From Pontederia crassipes (taxonomy: Eukaryota; Streptophyta; Magnoliopsida; Commelinales; Pontederiaceae): 64,000 bases of DNA. A program made the position numbers and the translations under genes. Below, piece after piece: positions 12,059-23,851 of this stretch. Location of the stretch: assembly GCA_030549335.1 (NCBI GenBank), contig CM060183.1, positions 29,401,052-29,465,051 on the forward strand. The letters are read 5' to 3'. Position 1 is the stretch's first letter; every line of letters begins with the position of its first letter. The notes beneath the pieces are model-generated. The model made no database searches and was not told the origin of the DNA. It saw only the letters and a list, made by a program, of their open reading frames with translations.

Positions 12059-14707
12059 ATGGAAGGTAAGAAGCCTCACTTCCTTCCCTTCGTTATTTTG
12101 CGCATATTGTTCCTATCCGGTGTCAAACTCTCGATGATCTTGGAGCTGCTGCAAGGTTTATCGGTCCTCTCTGTTATGTTGCCCTGAAACTGTGTTGGAT
12201 TCATCGTTTCCCGGTTGTCATGTTTGTTTACATGTCGTACTCGTACAGTTCGGAATGTTGGATTGTCAAGCTGCGTCAAGGTCGTGTTTGCATGCCACCG
12301 AGTCGGAGGTTTAGCTCTGGTTTCGATTCCTGTTCTGCATCGCGAGGTCTGTGGGTGTTGGTTATTTCAAATTTATCCTAATCAATGGTTTTTGTTGTAA
12401 AAGAAATTATTAAAATTTAAGAGCTAGAATCTCTTCTAACAACAAGTTTTAGGAGTTGATAAGCATCATCGATGCTATTTATTGGCTGAGTCATTCGGAT
12501 CATGTGTACTGCCTGTCATTACAAGCACTGTGGATATATCCACACGACGAAACACTGATGTAGTTATTTAGGAACCAACGTCCTTCTTCCGTTCTGTGGC
12601 GAAGTCAACAGCTTACAAGGACACCTTTACATGTCTGTTCTTCATCTTCCTTACTTTTGTCGGTATAGTGTTTGAGGATATGGCACATAGGCTTAATTGT
12701 TACGAATGTATGTGGTGGAGTATTTTCGTATTAATGTTATTGCTAAGTTGCACTCTGAAATGTACTTTGACTAGTTCAACTGAGATCACTTTCTTTTCTG
12801 TCGTGACATTGGATCACTCTTACAGTATGTGCAAAATCCAATAATCAACTTGATTTAACATTCAACCAAGTTCTGGTTATGGGCAATGACCCTGTTCAAT
12901 TGGAGTATCTAGGGCCCATGCACTGGGGTTGAGCTAATGTTTGAGCATTTGCCTTTGGCTGCGTGGGGCATCAAATGAGTTTCTCTGTCCACAAGTTTGT
13001 CCTTTTTTGTTTTTCAAAAGTGTCCAACCGTCCAAAAATTAACATGCATGAAAAACGTTAAGAATTCATTTCCTTTGTGGATGTTTGTGTCAATGTTTTC
13101 CTTTCACTTCAATATCCTTGCTCAAACTGCAGATTTAGCTGCCAAAAAATGTGTTGTGGATGTTTGTGTCAATGTTTTCCTTTCACTTCAATATCCTTGC
13201 TCAAACTGCAGATTTAGCTGCCAAAAAATGTGTTCCATGCAACTCCAAGGACATGAGGCCTATGTCTGAGGAATCAGCTAAAGTGCTACTCGCACAGGTT
13301 TGATACAACTTGCATATACATTCTTTTTCCAACCAACCATTTTGATTAGCTAAGCAGGTTTCTGCTAAGCATGCTAAACAGGTGGAAGGATGGAATCTCA
13401 TTAATGAAGATGGGACTTTTAAGTTGAGCCAGTTGTGGAAGGTGAAGAGCTTTACGAAAGGATTAGAATTTTTTCAGCTTGTAGCCGAGGTTGCTGAGGC
13501 AGAAGGTAACCCGTCTAGCAACACTTTAATGGTGTATCATGTTAAGTCATGATCTATCATGCAAGTCCTCGTTTTGATGCCTTGAATCAAATCCTAATTT
13601 GCCTTTTGTTAGGCTGCAAATTCTATTTGACTCATTAGTGGCTGATACAGAACTGTGTAATTTTTAGCACATTCATGTTTATATTATTTAACCGTCATCT
13701 AGTAACATGGACAAAGGAGTTGGATAATATTTTATATCATCTTACCTAAAAACTCATTGATTCTTCGGCTTTTTTGGGTGCTTTACTTGGGTGATCAGGC
13801 AAGTAAAAATGATCAATCTAATGTGCTCAGAAATTGATTTTATTGTCCTGACATATTTCCTTGCCTCATAAGAATGATCATGTAAAACTTCTCAGTGGCT
13901 TAATGGCCATCTCTCCTTCAAAATTCCAAACTTGTCAAATTCCCTTGAATTATGATTCTCTCCTTTATATATATATATATATATATATATGTATGATTTT
14001 CTCTTGTATTATTTTTATCGAGTCAAGGTTAGCAGAAGTGTTGGACTAGATTTTTTCTTGTCATTTTTGGCTCCATGAATTTTCAACGTTTAGCATTAAC
14101 AAATAGCAACACATTTGCAATATGAACCTCGAGCACAGTATTTTGTATTGTTCCACATACTTTATTGTCTAACTTCTTTATTTCCTAGACATTTCCGAGT
14201 GCTCTAATTTAATTCAGACTTTAACATTATATTACCACTAAGTTGATGACTATCTTCTGGTGAAGAATACTTGAAATTGTGGCAGTTCAAAGTTGAAACA
14301 TGTATAGCCATTTTGAAGTTTTTGAATGCATTCATACTCTATCTTCTCTAACTGAAAGTATATTATTTTCCAGGTCATCATCCTGATCTTCATCTAGTTG
14401 GCTGGAACAATGTGAAGATTGACATATGGACTCATTCAGTTGGTAAGATTTCATGATAGTGCCACATGTCTCTAACCTTGGTTGTCTGTAGTCGTAGTCA
14501 CAATTTTTTTTAGCAAAGTTGCTGTAATTTTTGTGTATTGTAATGTGTGACACCTTCAAAAGGAATGATATATTATTGCATGTTTTCATACTGCTTTCCT
14601 CTGCTCTCTCATTCCTTGCAGGGGGTGTCACTGAGAATGATTTCATACTAGCAGCAAAGATCAGTTCTCTCAGTTTTCAACATCTTCTGAGGAAAAAAAC
14701 TACTTGA
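12059..14707 (+). CDS. Pterin-4a-carbinolamine dehydratase (PCD/DCoH family)
   Basis: Five exons: 12059-12065, 13212-13297, 13382-13505, 14374-14442 and 14622-14707. All introns are GT-AG with consistent phases, giving 123 aa from ATG 12059. The enzyme dehydrates 4a-hydroxytetrahydropterin. Plant homologues are described as mitochondrial, with pterin-recycling or molybdenum-cofactor-related roles. The conserved N-terminal KKCVPC, the WKVKSFTKGLEFFQ stretch and the catalytic EGHHPDLHLVGWNNVKI block followed by WTH are all present, and the protein ends in LLRKK as in related plant proteins. The start is uncertain. Related plant proteins have an N-terminal transit peptide, and an Arg/Ser-rich frame from ATG 11854 looks like one, but it joins exon 2 in the wrong phase through the strong donor at 12066. 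An unseen exon, another donor or a base error could reconcile this. Exon 2 begins in a perfect 79-bp duplication, so there are two identical acceptors. Confidence 0.85.
13077..13234 (+). repeat. Perfect 79-bp tandem duplication across an intron/exon junction
   Basis: Unit 1 (13077-13155) and unit 2 (13156-13234) are identical. Each contains the pyrimidine-rich intron end, the CTGCAG acceptor and the first 23 bases of exon 2. The downstream acceptor (exon from 13212) gives the conserved protein. The upstream one (exon from 13133) adds 79 bases, shifts the frame and reaches a TGA at about 13267. Confidence 0.95.
13966..13990. repeat. (TA)n microsatellite in intron 3 of the dehydratase gene
   Basis: About a dozen TA dinucleotides between exons 3 and 4. 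Confidence 0.9.
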
Positions 14708-16318
14708 GAGCCTCTTGTGGCTTCAAAGTTTTTTTGTTCATCTTGTGGTTGCCTCTATTCGAACTGAGCTTTTGGAAAAAAATATGACCTCTGTTTATAC
14801 TGAGCTTTCGGAAAGAAATGGTTACGTTTCTGAACAACCTTTGGATCTGTTTCTTAAGTGATAAGAACAGTCCGCAAGATGAAAGGAACGGCAAGTAACA
14901 TACAGATGCATGTTAAAAGATGGCTATGGATTGTTAAAAGATGTTGTTGTTGTTGTTGTTCAGTTAAAAATGCAAATAACTGTACCTGAAAGGATTTCTG
15001 TTAGTATTGCCTGTGATTTAGACATGGCTCTTTGCCTATTTCAGCTCATTTTTTCTTATGGATCACTTTATGTTTCCTGACTATTTAAGCTTATTTTTAT
15101 AGTAAATACAAAATTTGTGCACTTAGAAAATTGTAGTTCCGGAAAACTTAAATGACAGATAAGTAGAACACCTTTTTATTCGTGTTTGGCGCAAGGAAGT
15201 AAATATCTGCCACTGTGAATTATAATATTTTTTTCTTCGCCAAGTGTATAACAATTTATGCAATCTCATGTTCTGGTGTTAACTCTATTAATCTTGTTTC
15301 AGTACGTCATATGAGATAACTAGTTTTTTATATATCGATTTTTGAAAGCAATTTCATGACTTGCAGTGAACTGTTTAAATTGTGCTTTAGACGTGGGGAA
15401 ACTGAAGCTGAACACGTAGGCCTGGCTGGCGCCTTCAAATATACTTGTCCTGTACCCGAAAAATAGGTTTGACTTGGGAGAAAAATACAACATTAAGCCT
15501 CGAGTGAATTGTCATATAAAGGGATCTAGTAACACCTTGTTTTCTCCTCAAAAAAAGTAACACCTTGTTTTCCACGTAAATATATCAAATGCACGCGCGC
15601 CATTATATTGCTGCACAATGCGATCGGCAAAAGAAAGATCAAAATTGGAATTCTTAATCAATTATAAAGCATTGTCAATCACTCGTTTGGATTACCAAAT
15701 ATTGACAATCATTAGCATTGATTCGAATGTGCGTCATAATTACCAATTTATTAGTAAATTTAACGTCATTTATTACTAGTCTTATCACAGCCATTTTAAG
15801 ACAAAGTTTAATAATTAATTAATGCATGAAATAAAATAAAAAGTGACAAACAACAGAGGGGAAAAATAGGTTAGCACAAAACGTGGGAATAATCGCCATA
15901 AGACAGTTACAGCAATCGATTTTGCTCTCTTTAACATAATTTAAATTAAAAAATAAAAGAAGAAGAAAGGAAAAAGTTACGTGCCTTATTAATTAGACCA
16001 AGGAGGTTAAAATAAAAAGGAAACATGCCAATATTTAAAAAGAAACGAAAGGCCTCGTCACTTCCCCCACTCTTGCAGAAACGATCAGATATGTCTCGTT
16101 ATTTATTTCTCCTAAAGGAGGGGTTATAAATACTGGTCGACACGGGCCGCCTGGGAGGGTTTTGGCCGCCGAGTGGAGAGAGCAGCAACAGTGAGCGCAA
16201 CTCCTCTCCCTTCAGAAGAAGCTCAGCGAAAGCAGAGAACTTTGAGGCAGAGAAAGGGGGGCGTGAGAGGAGGTATCTCTTCCGGCGGTGAGGAGGCGGG
16301 GAAAAGAAGGGGGGAAGG
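14708..16318. other. 3' flank of the dehydratase gene and promoter/5'UTR of the GIP1-like gene
   Basis: The left part holds the 3'UTR, with a (GTT)n run at about 14943-14961. The middle is AT-rich and featureless. From about 16130 the sequence becomes GC- and purine-rich, consistent with the 5'UTR of the next gene (repeated GAGAGG, GGCGGTGAGGAGG). No TATA box is obvious. No additional gene is seen. Confidence 0.5.
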
Positions 16319-19300
16319 ATGAGCAGCGGCGGCGGCGGCGGAGCTGGGGCGAGCAAGGCGGCAGCGGCGCCGATTCCGGCGGGGGCGAGGAAGTTGGTGC
16401 AGAGCCTGAAGGAGATCGTCAACTGCCCCGACTCGGAGATCTACGCCATGCTCCGGGAGTGCAACATGGACCCCGACGAAGCAGTCAACCGGCTTCTTAC
16501 CCAAGGTATGAGTACTGACGCGGCCTTCGTTTTTGTTTGTTGCGTAGTATTTCCCCGTGGTATTCCATTGCAAAATGGCTTGGAATTGGAGAAGTTACCA
16601 TTGATGCGACATGTTTGGGAGAAAAGAGGGCTTTTTTTGAGGGGGCAGTTGCTTGGTCAGAGTTGATAAGAAAGGGGGCGTGATTGGTAGGGCTCCATCT
16701 CTGATGGTAGTTCGCCTCCGATCTAAGAAAATGATCCATTTTTCCTGCAAGTTTATGTGAAACAATCGTGTTTGTGACTTTTCTCCCCATCTTTCATGCG
16801 AAACGCCCTGTGAGCTATCGTTTTCTTCTTTCCGGGCATGGAACCATAAAAGTAGCTTAGATGCTGAGCTTAAATTTTGTATCTTTGACCGTATCATCTG
16901 GACCTAGAATGCTCCCATGAAATATTTTTTGCAAGATAAAACACAGTAATATCTGACATCAGGATATGTGAGAGCAGATATTGAACTTCTTTAGGGATTA
17001 CCCTAAGAAAACTTCCTTAGGTATTTGAAGTACAATCTGGATGGAATTCTGGAGGGAAGAACTGAAGTTCTGTATCGTTCATACAATTTTAACAAAAGGC
17101 GTGAGCTTGGTATTTTGATAGATATTTGCATAAGAATTAACTTTGTGCATAATATGCGCAGTTAGGAATGATTGTTCAGTTACATGCTTTTGGGTTCCCA
17201 CAGTTAAGTGACATTCGTAACGCCAGTCATGGAGATTTCACTTATTTATGCAGTTAGAGGAATTGCCCCTTTAGTAAACTAGATCATTCTGCACATCTTA
17301 TTTTTGCAGCGAGAGGAATTGCACAACTGAATGAGTATTTTTTTTTTCAGTTTGTTTATAGGTCTTCTCTAGAGCAGCACTATGAGGTGCTGGTATTGGG
17401 CAAGACTTTAGTCTCGTTAGTTTATTTCTGTAGATATGCTTCTGACAATTATCTTTTACTTCAGTATTTCGCTGTGCTCTTTGTTTGATCTTAAAATTTA
17501 TATCAGCTCCTGGTTTCTTGAAACTTATTAGGCAATGAAAAGATAGCTATGATCTGTTGCTTTTCATCCAGCAGTAATTATTTATTTGTGTTGAAAAGAG
17601 ATAACTCCGCCTATGTTTTATAGCCGGTCCCAAGCCCGGATAAAGGATGAGGGTTGTGTTAGGCCCCGACAGCCAGCGTAAAACCCTGTCGAATCTCATG
17701 AACATGTATCAACGAATGAGCGGAATGACGTCAGCGTCGTATGATCCATGTAGCCGACCCCACCTAGTGGGATAAGGCTTTGTTGTTGTTTGTTGTTGAA
17801 AAGAGATATAGTCCCACTCCCATCAAACATAAGTGCTTGATATTCTAAGAAGGCTTAATTTTAAAGCATAATTATAGAAGAATTTGTCATTTGTTCATTC
17901 ATAAATCCTTTTGGCTAATCTTACAATGTATTTGCCCGAGGATGAAACCTTGTGCTGTGAGACACTTCTCCGCGTAACATGTTGTTTTTTGTTTTTTGCT
18001 CTAAATAATATTATGTCTGAACTTTATTAATTTTGCAGATACTTTTCATGAGGTGAGGAGTAAGCGTGACAAGAAAAAGGAGGTTGGTTACATTAGTATT
18101 ATGACTCAATATGTTACTATTATTAATATATTATTTGTACTCTTTTTTCTTTGAGCAGCTATGATTTTATTCTTTTTTGGGTCCAAATCGGCATATGCCC
18201 GATTACCATTAGGTAGGCATTCGTAGTTATTCTTGCTCATCTGTGATTTAGATGCTTTATAGCAATGTCAGGTGTATAGCTCTTACATAATTACGCATGT
18301 CTTGATCTGTTGCTATTAATACTACATCATTTTCATGCACATGTACTAACAGTGGAACGAACTCAGTTAGAAAAACTTGGCTAACCCTATTCTCTTTCAT
18401 GATTTAATTTTCAAGAGACATTCCTACAAAAAAAGCAAGAGATATAAGAGACATTTTTTTATTAATAATTTGTTTACTTAGCTAGTTGTAGAGCTGCACA
18501 CTTTTCTTCATTAAATATCAATATGCTTCTTGCTACTTTGGCTGTTGGTTGGCATTTCCATGTGCAAGAAGTACATCTTTGAAATATCCCTCTAAAAAAA
18601 AAAATCTTTGAAATCTAATTGTGAGCTATCCTCGTTACTCTTTCTTTTCAGATCAAAGATCCGCCCGAATCCAGATCTCGGACAGTGACTAACATCTCAG
18701 GTCGTGGTCCAAGGAGTGGTTCTGACCGTGCAGGACGCAGTACTTCTTTCCAAACGAGTTCTATTGGTTTGTCAACTTATTTTTATGTTTATTTTTTCCT
18801 GTTTTTGTACTTTGTTGTGATTTCACTCTCCACTTTGTTAGACCATGGAGTTGGTCGTAGTAAACCTTCCGGAAGGAAAGAAAATGGTGTGAACCCTGTT
18901 CCTACTGCGTTGATGTCTGAAACTACTGTGGTGGCAAATAACCCTTCTTGGAAACCAAACGTTTCAAGGCAATGATTCCTTAACATTATAGCTTCATGCA
19001 TCTAATCTTCAGTTAACTCGTATTACGAACATTTCTTTTCTCAGCTCAATGCATGTGGACATAATTATGCACATATCTTTGTGTTTTCATACTCCATTGT
19101 TGATTTATATTTTAGTAGTTTTGCATGATCAATATCCAATTATCATTGACAACTTTCTGCTTTTGTATGATAATAAGTGACCAGTGCAGCAAAGAGTAAC
19201 AAACTAATAAATATTCATAATATCAAAATTTGTCATATTACAACAACAACAACAAAGCCTTATCCCACTAGGTGGGGTCAGCCAAAATTTGTCATATTAT

Positions 19301-22300
19301 GCTTCTAAATTTTTTTTGTCATATTATGTACATCCAAAAGGTTACTAATAGAGCGGAATGGCGTCGTATGATCCATGTAGCCGACCCCACCTAGTGGGAT
19401 AAGGTTTTGTTGTTGTATTATGTACATCCAAAAAAAACTCTTCCTTCCAAAACATCTTGAAGTAATTTGTTTCATGATGCTTTATTGAGTGATAATCCGG
19501 AAAACATTTGATAACAGATTTCATGTAGGATACTGGGATTTCTACTCAGTCCAAATCTGAAGGTTGCTATGTCATTTGATTATTAAGTTGGATTCTTAGT
19601 TTGTGTGATTGCGACCTCATCCGAAAAAACTCTTTCCTTCGACAACATCCTTAAGTAATTTGCTTTCTGATGTTTTATTGAGTGATACAACAACAACAAC
19701 AAAGCCTTATCCCACTAGGTGGGATCGGCTACATGGATCATACGACGCCATTTATTCGTTGATCCATGTTCATAAGATTCGACAGGATTTTATGCTGGCT
19801 GTCGGGACCTAACACAACCCTCCTCCTTTATCCGGGCTTGGGACCGGCTATAAAATATAGGCGGAGTTGTTTTATTGAGTGATAGTCTGGAAAATATCTG
19901 ATATCAGATTTCATGTAGGATACTGAGATTTCTACTCATTCCAACTCTGAAGGTTGTTGTGTCATTTGTTTTTTTTTAAAGGATGTTGTGTCATTTGTTT
20001 ATTAAGTTGGATTCTTGGTTTATGCATTTGTGACCTGTTATTTCCTATATAATCTGAAGAGTTCTTCATTTCTTGCCACAGCTATTCTGGAGAAACTACA
20101 TTGCAGGCCACAAATCTTGTTGATGGATATTCGGCTCCTTCACAACCATCACCAGGTTTCCAGAATAATTGGTTGGGAAAACCAGGACATGTTTCTATGG
20201 CAGACATTGTGAAGATTGGTAGACCTCTGGGCAGGCCTTCTAACATGCCTGATAGACCACATGTGGCACATGATACATCCATTTCAAATGTGCCACAAAG
20301 TATGAAACCTCCAACTACAGTGATGCCCTCAGAATCAGAGAAGAAAATGACATCTTCTCAAGAATCTGTGATTCCTGATATTGGTCATCATACTGGGGTT
20401 GCAGAAGATCAGCATATTGCTCATGATGGTTGGTCAATAGTTGAGGAGCCACCTACAAGGACGACTATGCCAGAAACATCTCATGGTGAATTGTTATCAG
20501 CATCGTCTAGGTTGGTTGTTGATGGAGTTGACTTAAATTTAGAACCTCATTTACACGATATTGAAGTACCACAAGAAAATATAAATGGAGAAAGCCTACA
20601 GGTAGAATCCTTGTCGGTTTCTAAATCTGACAAGCAGATACACACAGAAGCATCTGGAGATGCACCTCTTAATGATTATCTATTGAAGAACACAAGTTCC
20701 TACCAATCTGAAAGGCAAGGATTTGAACACCATGAAGGTACTGACGTGATAGTTCACAGGATAATTTCTATTGATTTAAGGATGAAGGGATAAAGGGTAG
20801 AACATGAGTCTTCATTTTCTGGATTATGTAGGAAATATCATCCCAAGAGTTTGGCAGTATTTCACTGTATATTCCACTGCGTTTGTTGCTTGCATATTTT
20901 TTCTTCCTTCTAGTGCACCCAAATCTGATTGGTCCTAAGGAGCTCATTTTTCTCATGATCCTTTATTTGCCACTAATAAGGTTACTTATACTTCCACTTC
21001 ACTACGAGTTCAAAGATACAATTGAATATAAAAAATTGTCCATATGGATGTCAGTGTTTGCATTTGTATATCATATCAACATGATTAACGACGAAGTTAC
21101 TCAGTGCAAGGTCTCCTTTTGGTTCATGGTACATAGGGTTGTTGTCAGAATTGGTCACATTTGTTTCATGTAACAGATTCTTTTGGTTGCTAAGAATTAC
21201 TTCCAGCATCATGTATTCGATAAGCTTTCTTTGTTAATATCTATATTTTCATGACTGTAGGATCTTTACCGATCGAGGATGTTAATGCAGAAGTATCTTC
21301 AATGACTGCTAACCTGCACCAAATAAGTTTACATGATGAGAGTAGCACGAAAGATGTTGAGCCCAGTCCTGCAGTAATAATTCCTGATCATTTACAGGTT
21401 ACAAATGCAGATTGTGCACAACTGAGCTTTGGCAGCTTTGCTTCTGGTGCATTTGCACGACCCTTTTCTGCAAAATCTCTGCAAAACAACTTGGAGGTGG
21501 CTCCAGTTGCAGATAATGCTTCTTCATTAGATCAATCTGATTCCAGGTATTTAATCTTTTTTTGTTCTTTCTAGTACCAGGTAACATCATGTTTTCTTCA
21601 ATTTCTTTTCTTCTCTTTGTGATATCTTATTTTTTCACATGATACACTGTTCTGGCAGAAATGAGTATTACAATGATGGCCAGCTACAATCTACATTAAG
21701 TGAAGATGTACCTTCCAGTAGTGGTATTAGCACAGAGAACCTTGACACATCTTCAGCATCACAAGCTGAAGTAGTGAGGAATGACACGTTGGATTCGATA
21801 CATAGTCTGGGATACGAACTTCCATCTGTGAGCTATGCATTTTCAAGCACCACACAGCCGAATGCCACAACTTTCACCTACCCACAAGAAAATGCACAAA
21901 TGCAAAATCTTTCATCTTTCTCAAGCTTAATGGTAAGCTAACTTTTTTGTGACTTAAATTGCATAAATTACATGAAAATTGTATGCAAATGATCAAATAG
22001 TGTAAAATGATGAAACTCGACCATCATCTGTCCTAATTGTTAGTTCATAGATTTGACATAACAGTTTTCACAGTCACCTTCATGTACAAATTTCACCATT
22101 CTTCAACAAAGCTAGTGTGGTTTAACTGTGAGCGTTTACTTATCTTGTACGAGCTCTGCCCTTCAATATATATGCTTTATGAGTTCTCTTGACTCATTTA
22201 CAGGGTATCACTACTTTCCTTAGTTGTGGATATTCATTTAGTTTCATTGAGAGAGTAAACTACTTTGAGTCATTAATGTCCTTGACTAATTTGTAGTAAC

Positions 22301-23808
22301 TTAGATTCGAATATGCTAAGAACTAGTTTTAGAAGAGCTCGTAACAAGATTTAGATGTAAATTTATCTGAAGATTTTTGGTTAGGCAATATTTTGTTGTT
22401 GAACTTTCATTCTTCAACAACAATTAGAGTGGCCTATGTTTTATAGCCGGTTCCAAGCCCGGATAAAGGAGGAGGGTTGTGTTAGGCCCCGACAGCCAGC
22501 GTAAAACCCTGTCGAATCTTATGAACATGGATCAACGAATTAGAGCGGAATGACGTCGTATGATCCATGTAGCCAACCCCACCTAGTGGGATAAGGCTTT
22601 GTTGTTGTTGAACTTTCATTCTTCAGAGGTTTACAGGAAATAGGGACAGATGGTTTTGATTAATATAATCAAATCACCTTAAAAAAATCAAATAAAATCA
22701 AACCCTAAAACATGTTCACTTGGACCCGTGACTCAATAGTGAGTACCTACACGTTGTAGCATTCTGCCTTCTGTACTGTAGATCTACACTGAAGATGTCA
22801 TAAGCTGAAATCCTAGTCATCTTAAGTTTGATCTTATTGGACCAAATGGATGTATAAGATTTCCGAAGTCACAAATGTGGTTGATGTCTTTTAACTAAGC
22901 CTCTGTTTCGATAAATTTCAATGAGGGAAAAGGAGGGAAAGAGAGGGAAGTTAAATGGGGAGAAACAATTTACCTTGTTTGGTAATGAGGTGGAAAGGAA
23001 AAGAGGGGTAAAAAGTTTAATGAATAATTTGAATGGACAATAATGCCATTTCATGTTTTTTTATATCATTCGGAAGGGCAAATAAGTGATTTCACAAAAT
23101 AAAAATGAGCACCCATTTCACTCCTATTCCCCTCCCTTACATCTCAATTAACTTAACCAAACAAGGGGAAAAATAATTTTTCTCTTCTTTCCCTCCAATC
23201 CAAACAAAGCTTAAGTTCTTTGTCTTATGTATAGTGCTGGTTCTGTGAAAACAATGCTTCAGTTTGGCAATAATGAAATTAACCTTTCAAAATCGTAAAA
23301 ATATTTCATAAAAATATTTCTGTTTATCATAAAAATATTTCTGTTTATCATAAAAATATTTCTGTTTCTTTCTTTCAGTGTATTTTAATATTAATTTATC
23401 ATATCTATTGTGGATATCTTTTCTTATTGGGTACTATCATGCTCTGCAGCAACCAAATACTCTCCAAAGTAACCTACTGTCACCAAATGTACCAGCTCTT
23501 CGGGACTTTGATCTCCCATTCTCACAACTTTTGAGTAATCAAACTATATCTACAAAGTATATCAATGCAGTCTCAGCTATAGGCACACCAAACATTTCCT
23601 TGCAAGAGGTACTATTGATGTTTTTAGCTCATTCAAGTCTGTAATGCTTTGTTTTAATGTCCTTCGTGAGTTGTAAAATAATCAATTCTGCCTCTCTTGT
23701 GATGCATTTTCTGTCCTTGTTTGTTATACAACTCATAACTGTTCTATGTAACTAGTTTTTTTTTTTTTTTGAGAGGAAAAAGGATGATCTCCAGTTTGGT
23801 TATCATCC

Positions 23809-23851
<43 letters not shown>

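Noticed and set aside
12997-13269. 90-codon frame across the dehydratase intron/exon border
   Set aside because: It only reflects read-through of the 79-bp duplication; the conserved protein uses the downstream acceptor in another frame.
13307-13380. Candidate CRISPR-like or other regularly spaced repeat arrays in the window
   Set aside because: No array of identical repeats with unique spacers exists; tandem repeats found are direct duplications without spacers, and the genome is a plant's.
20101-20793. Independent 230-codon gene
   Set aside because: It is exon 5 of the GIP1-like gene running past its donor into intron 5.
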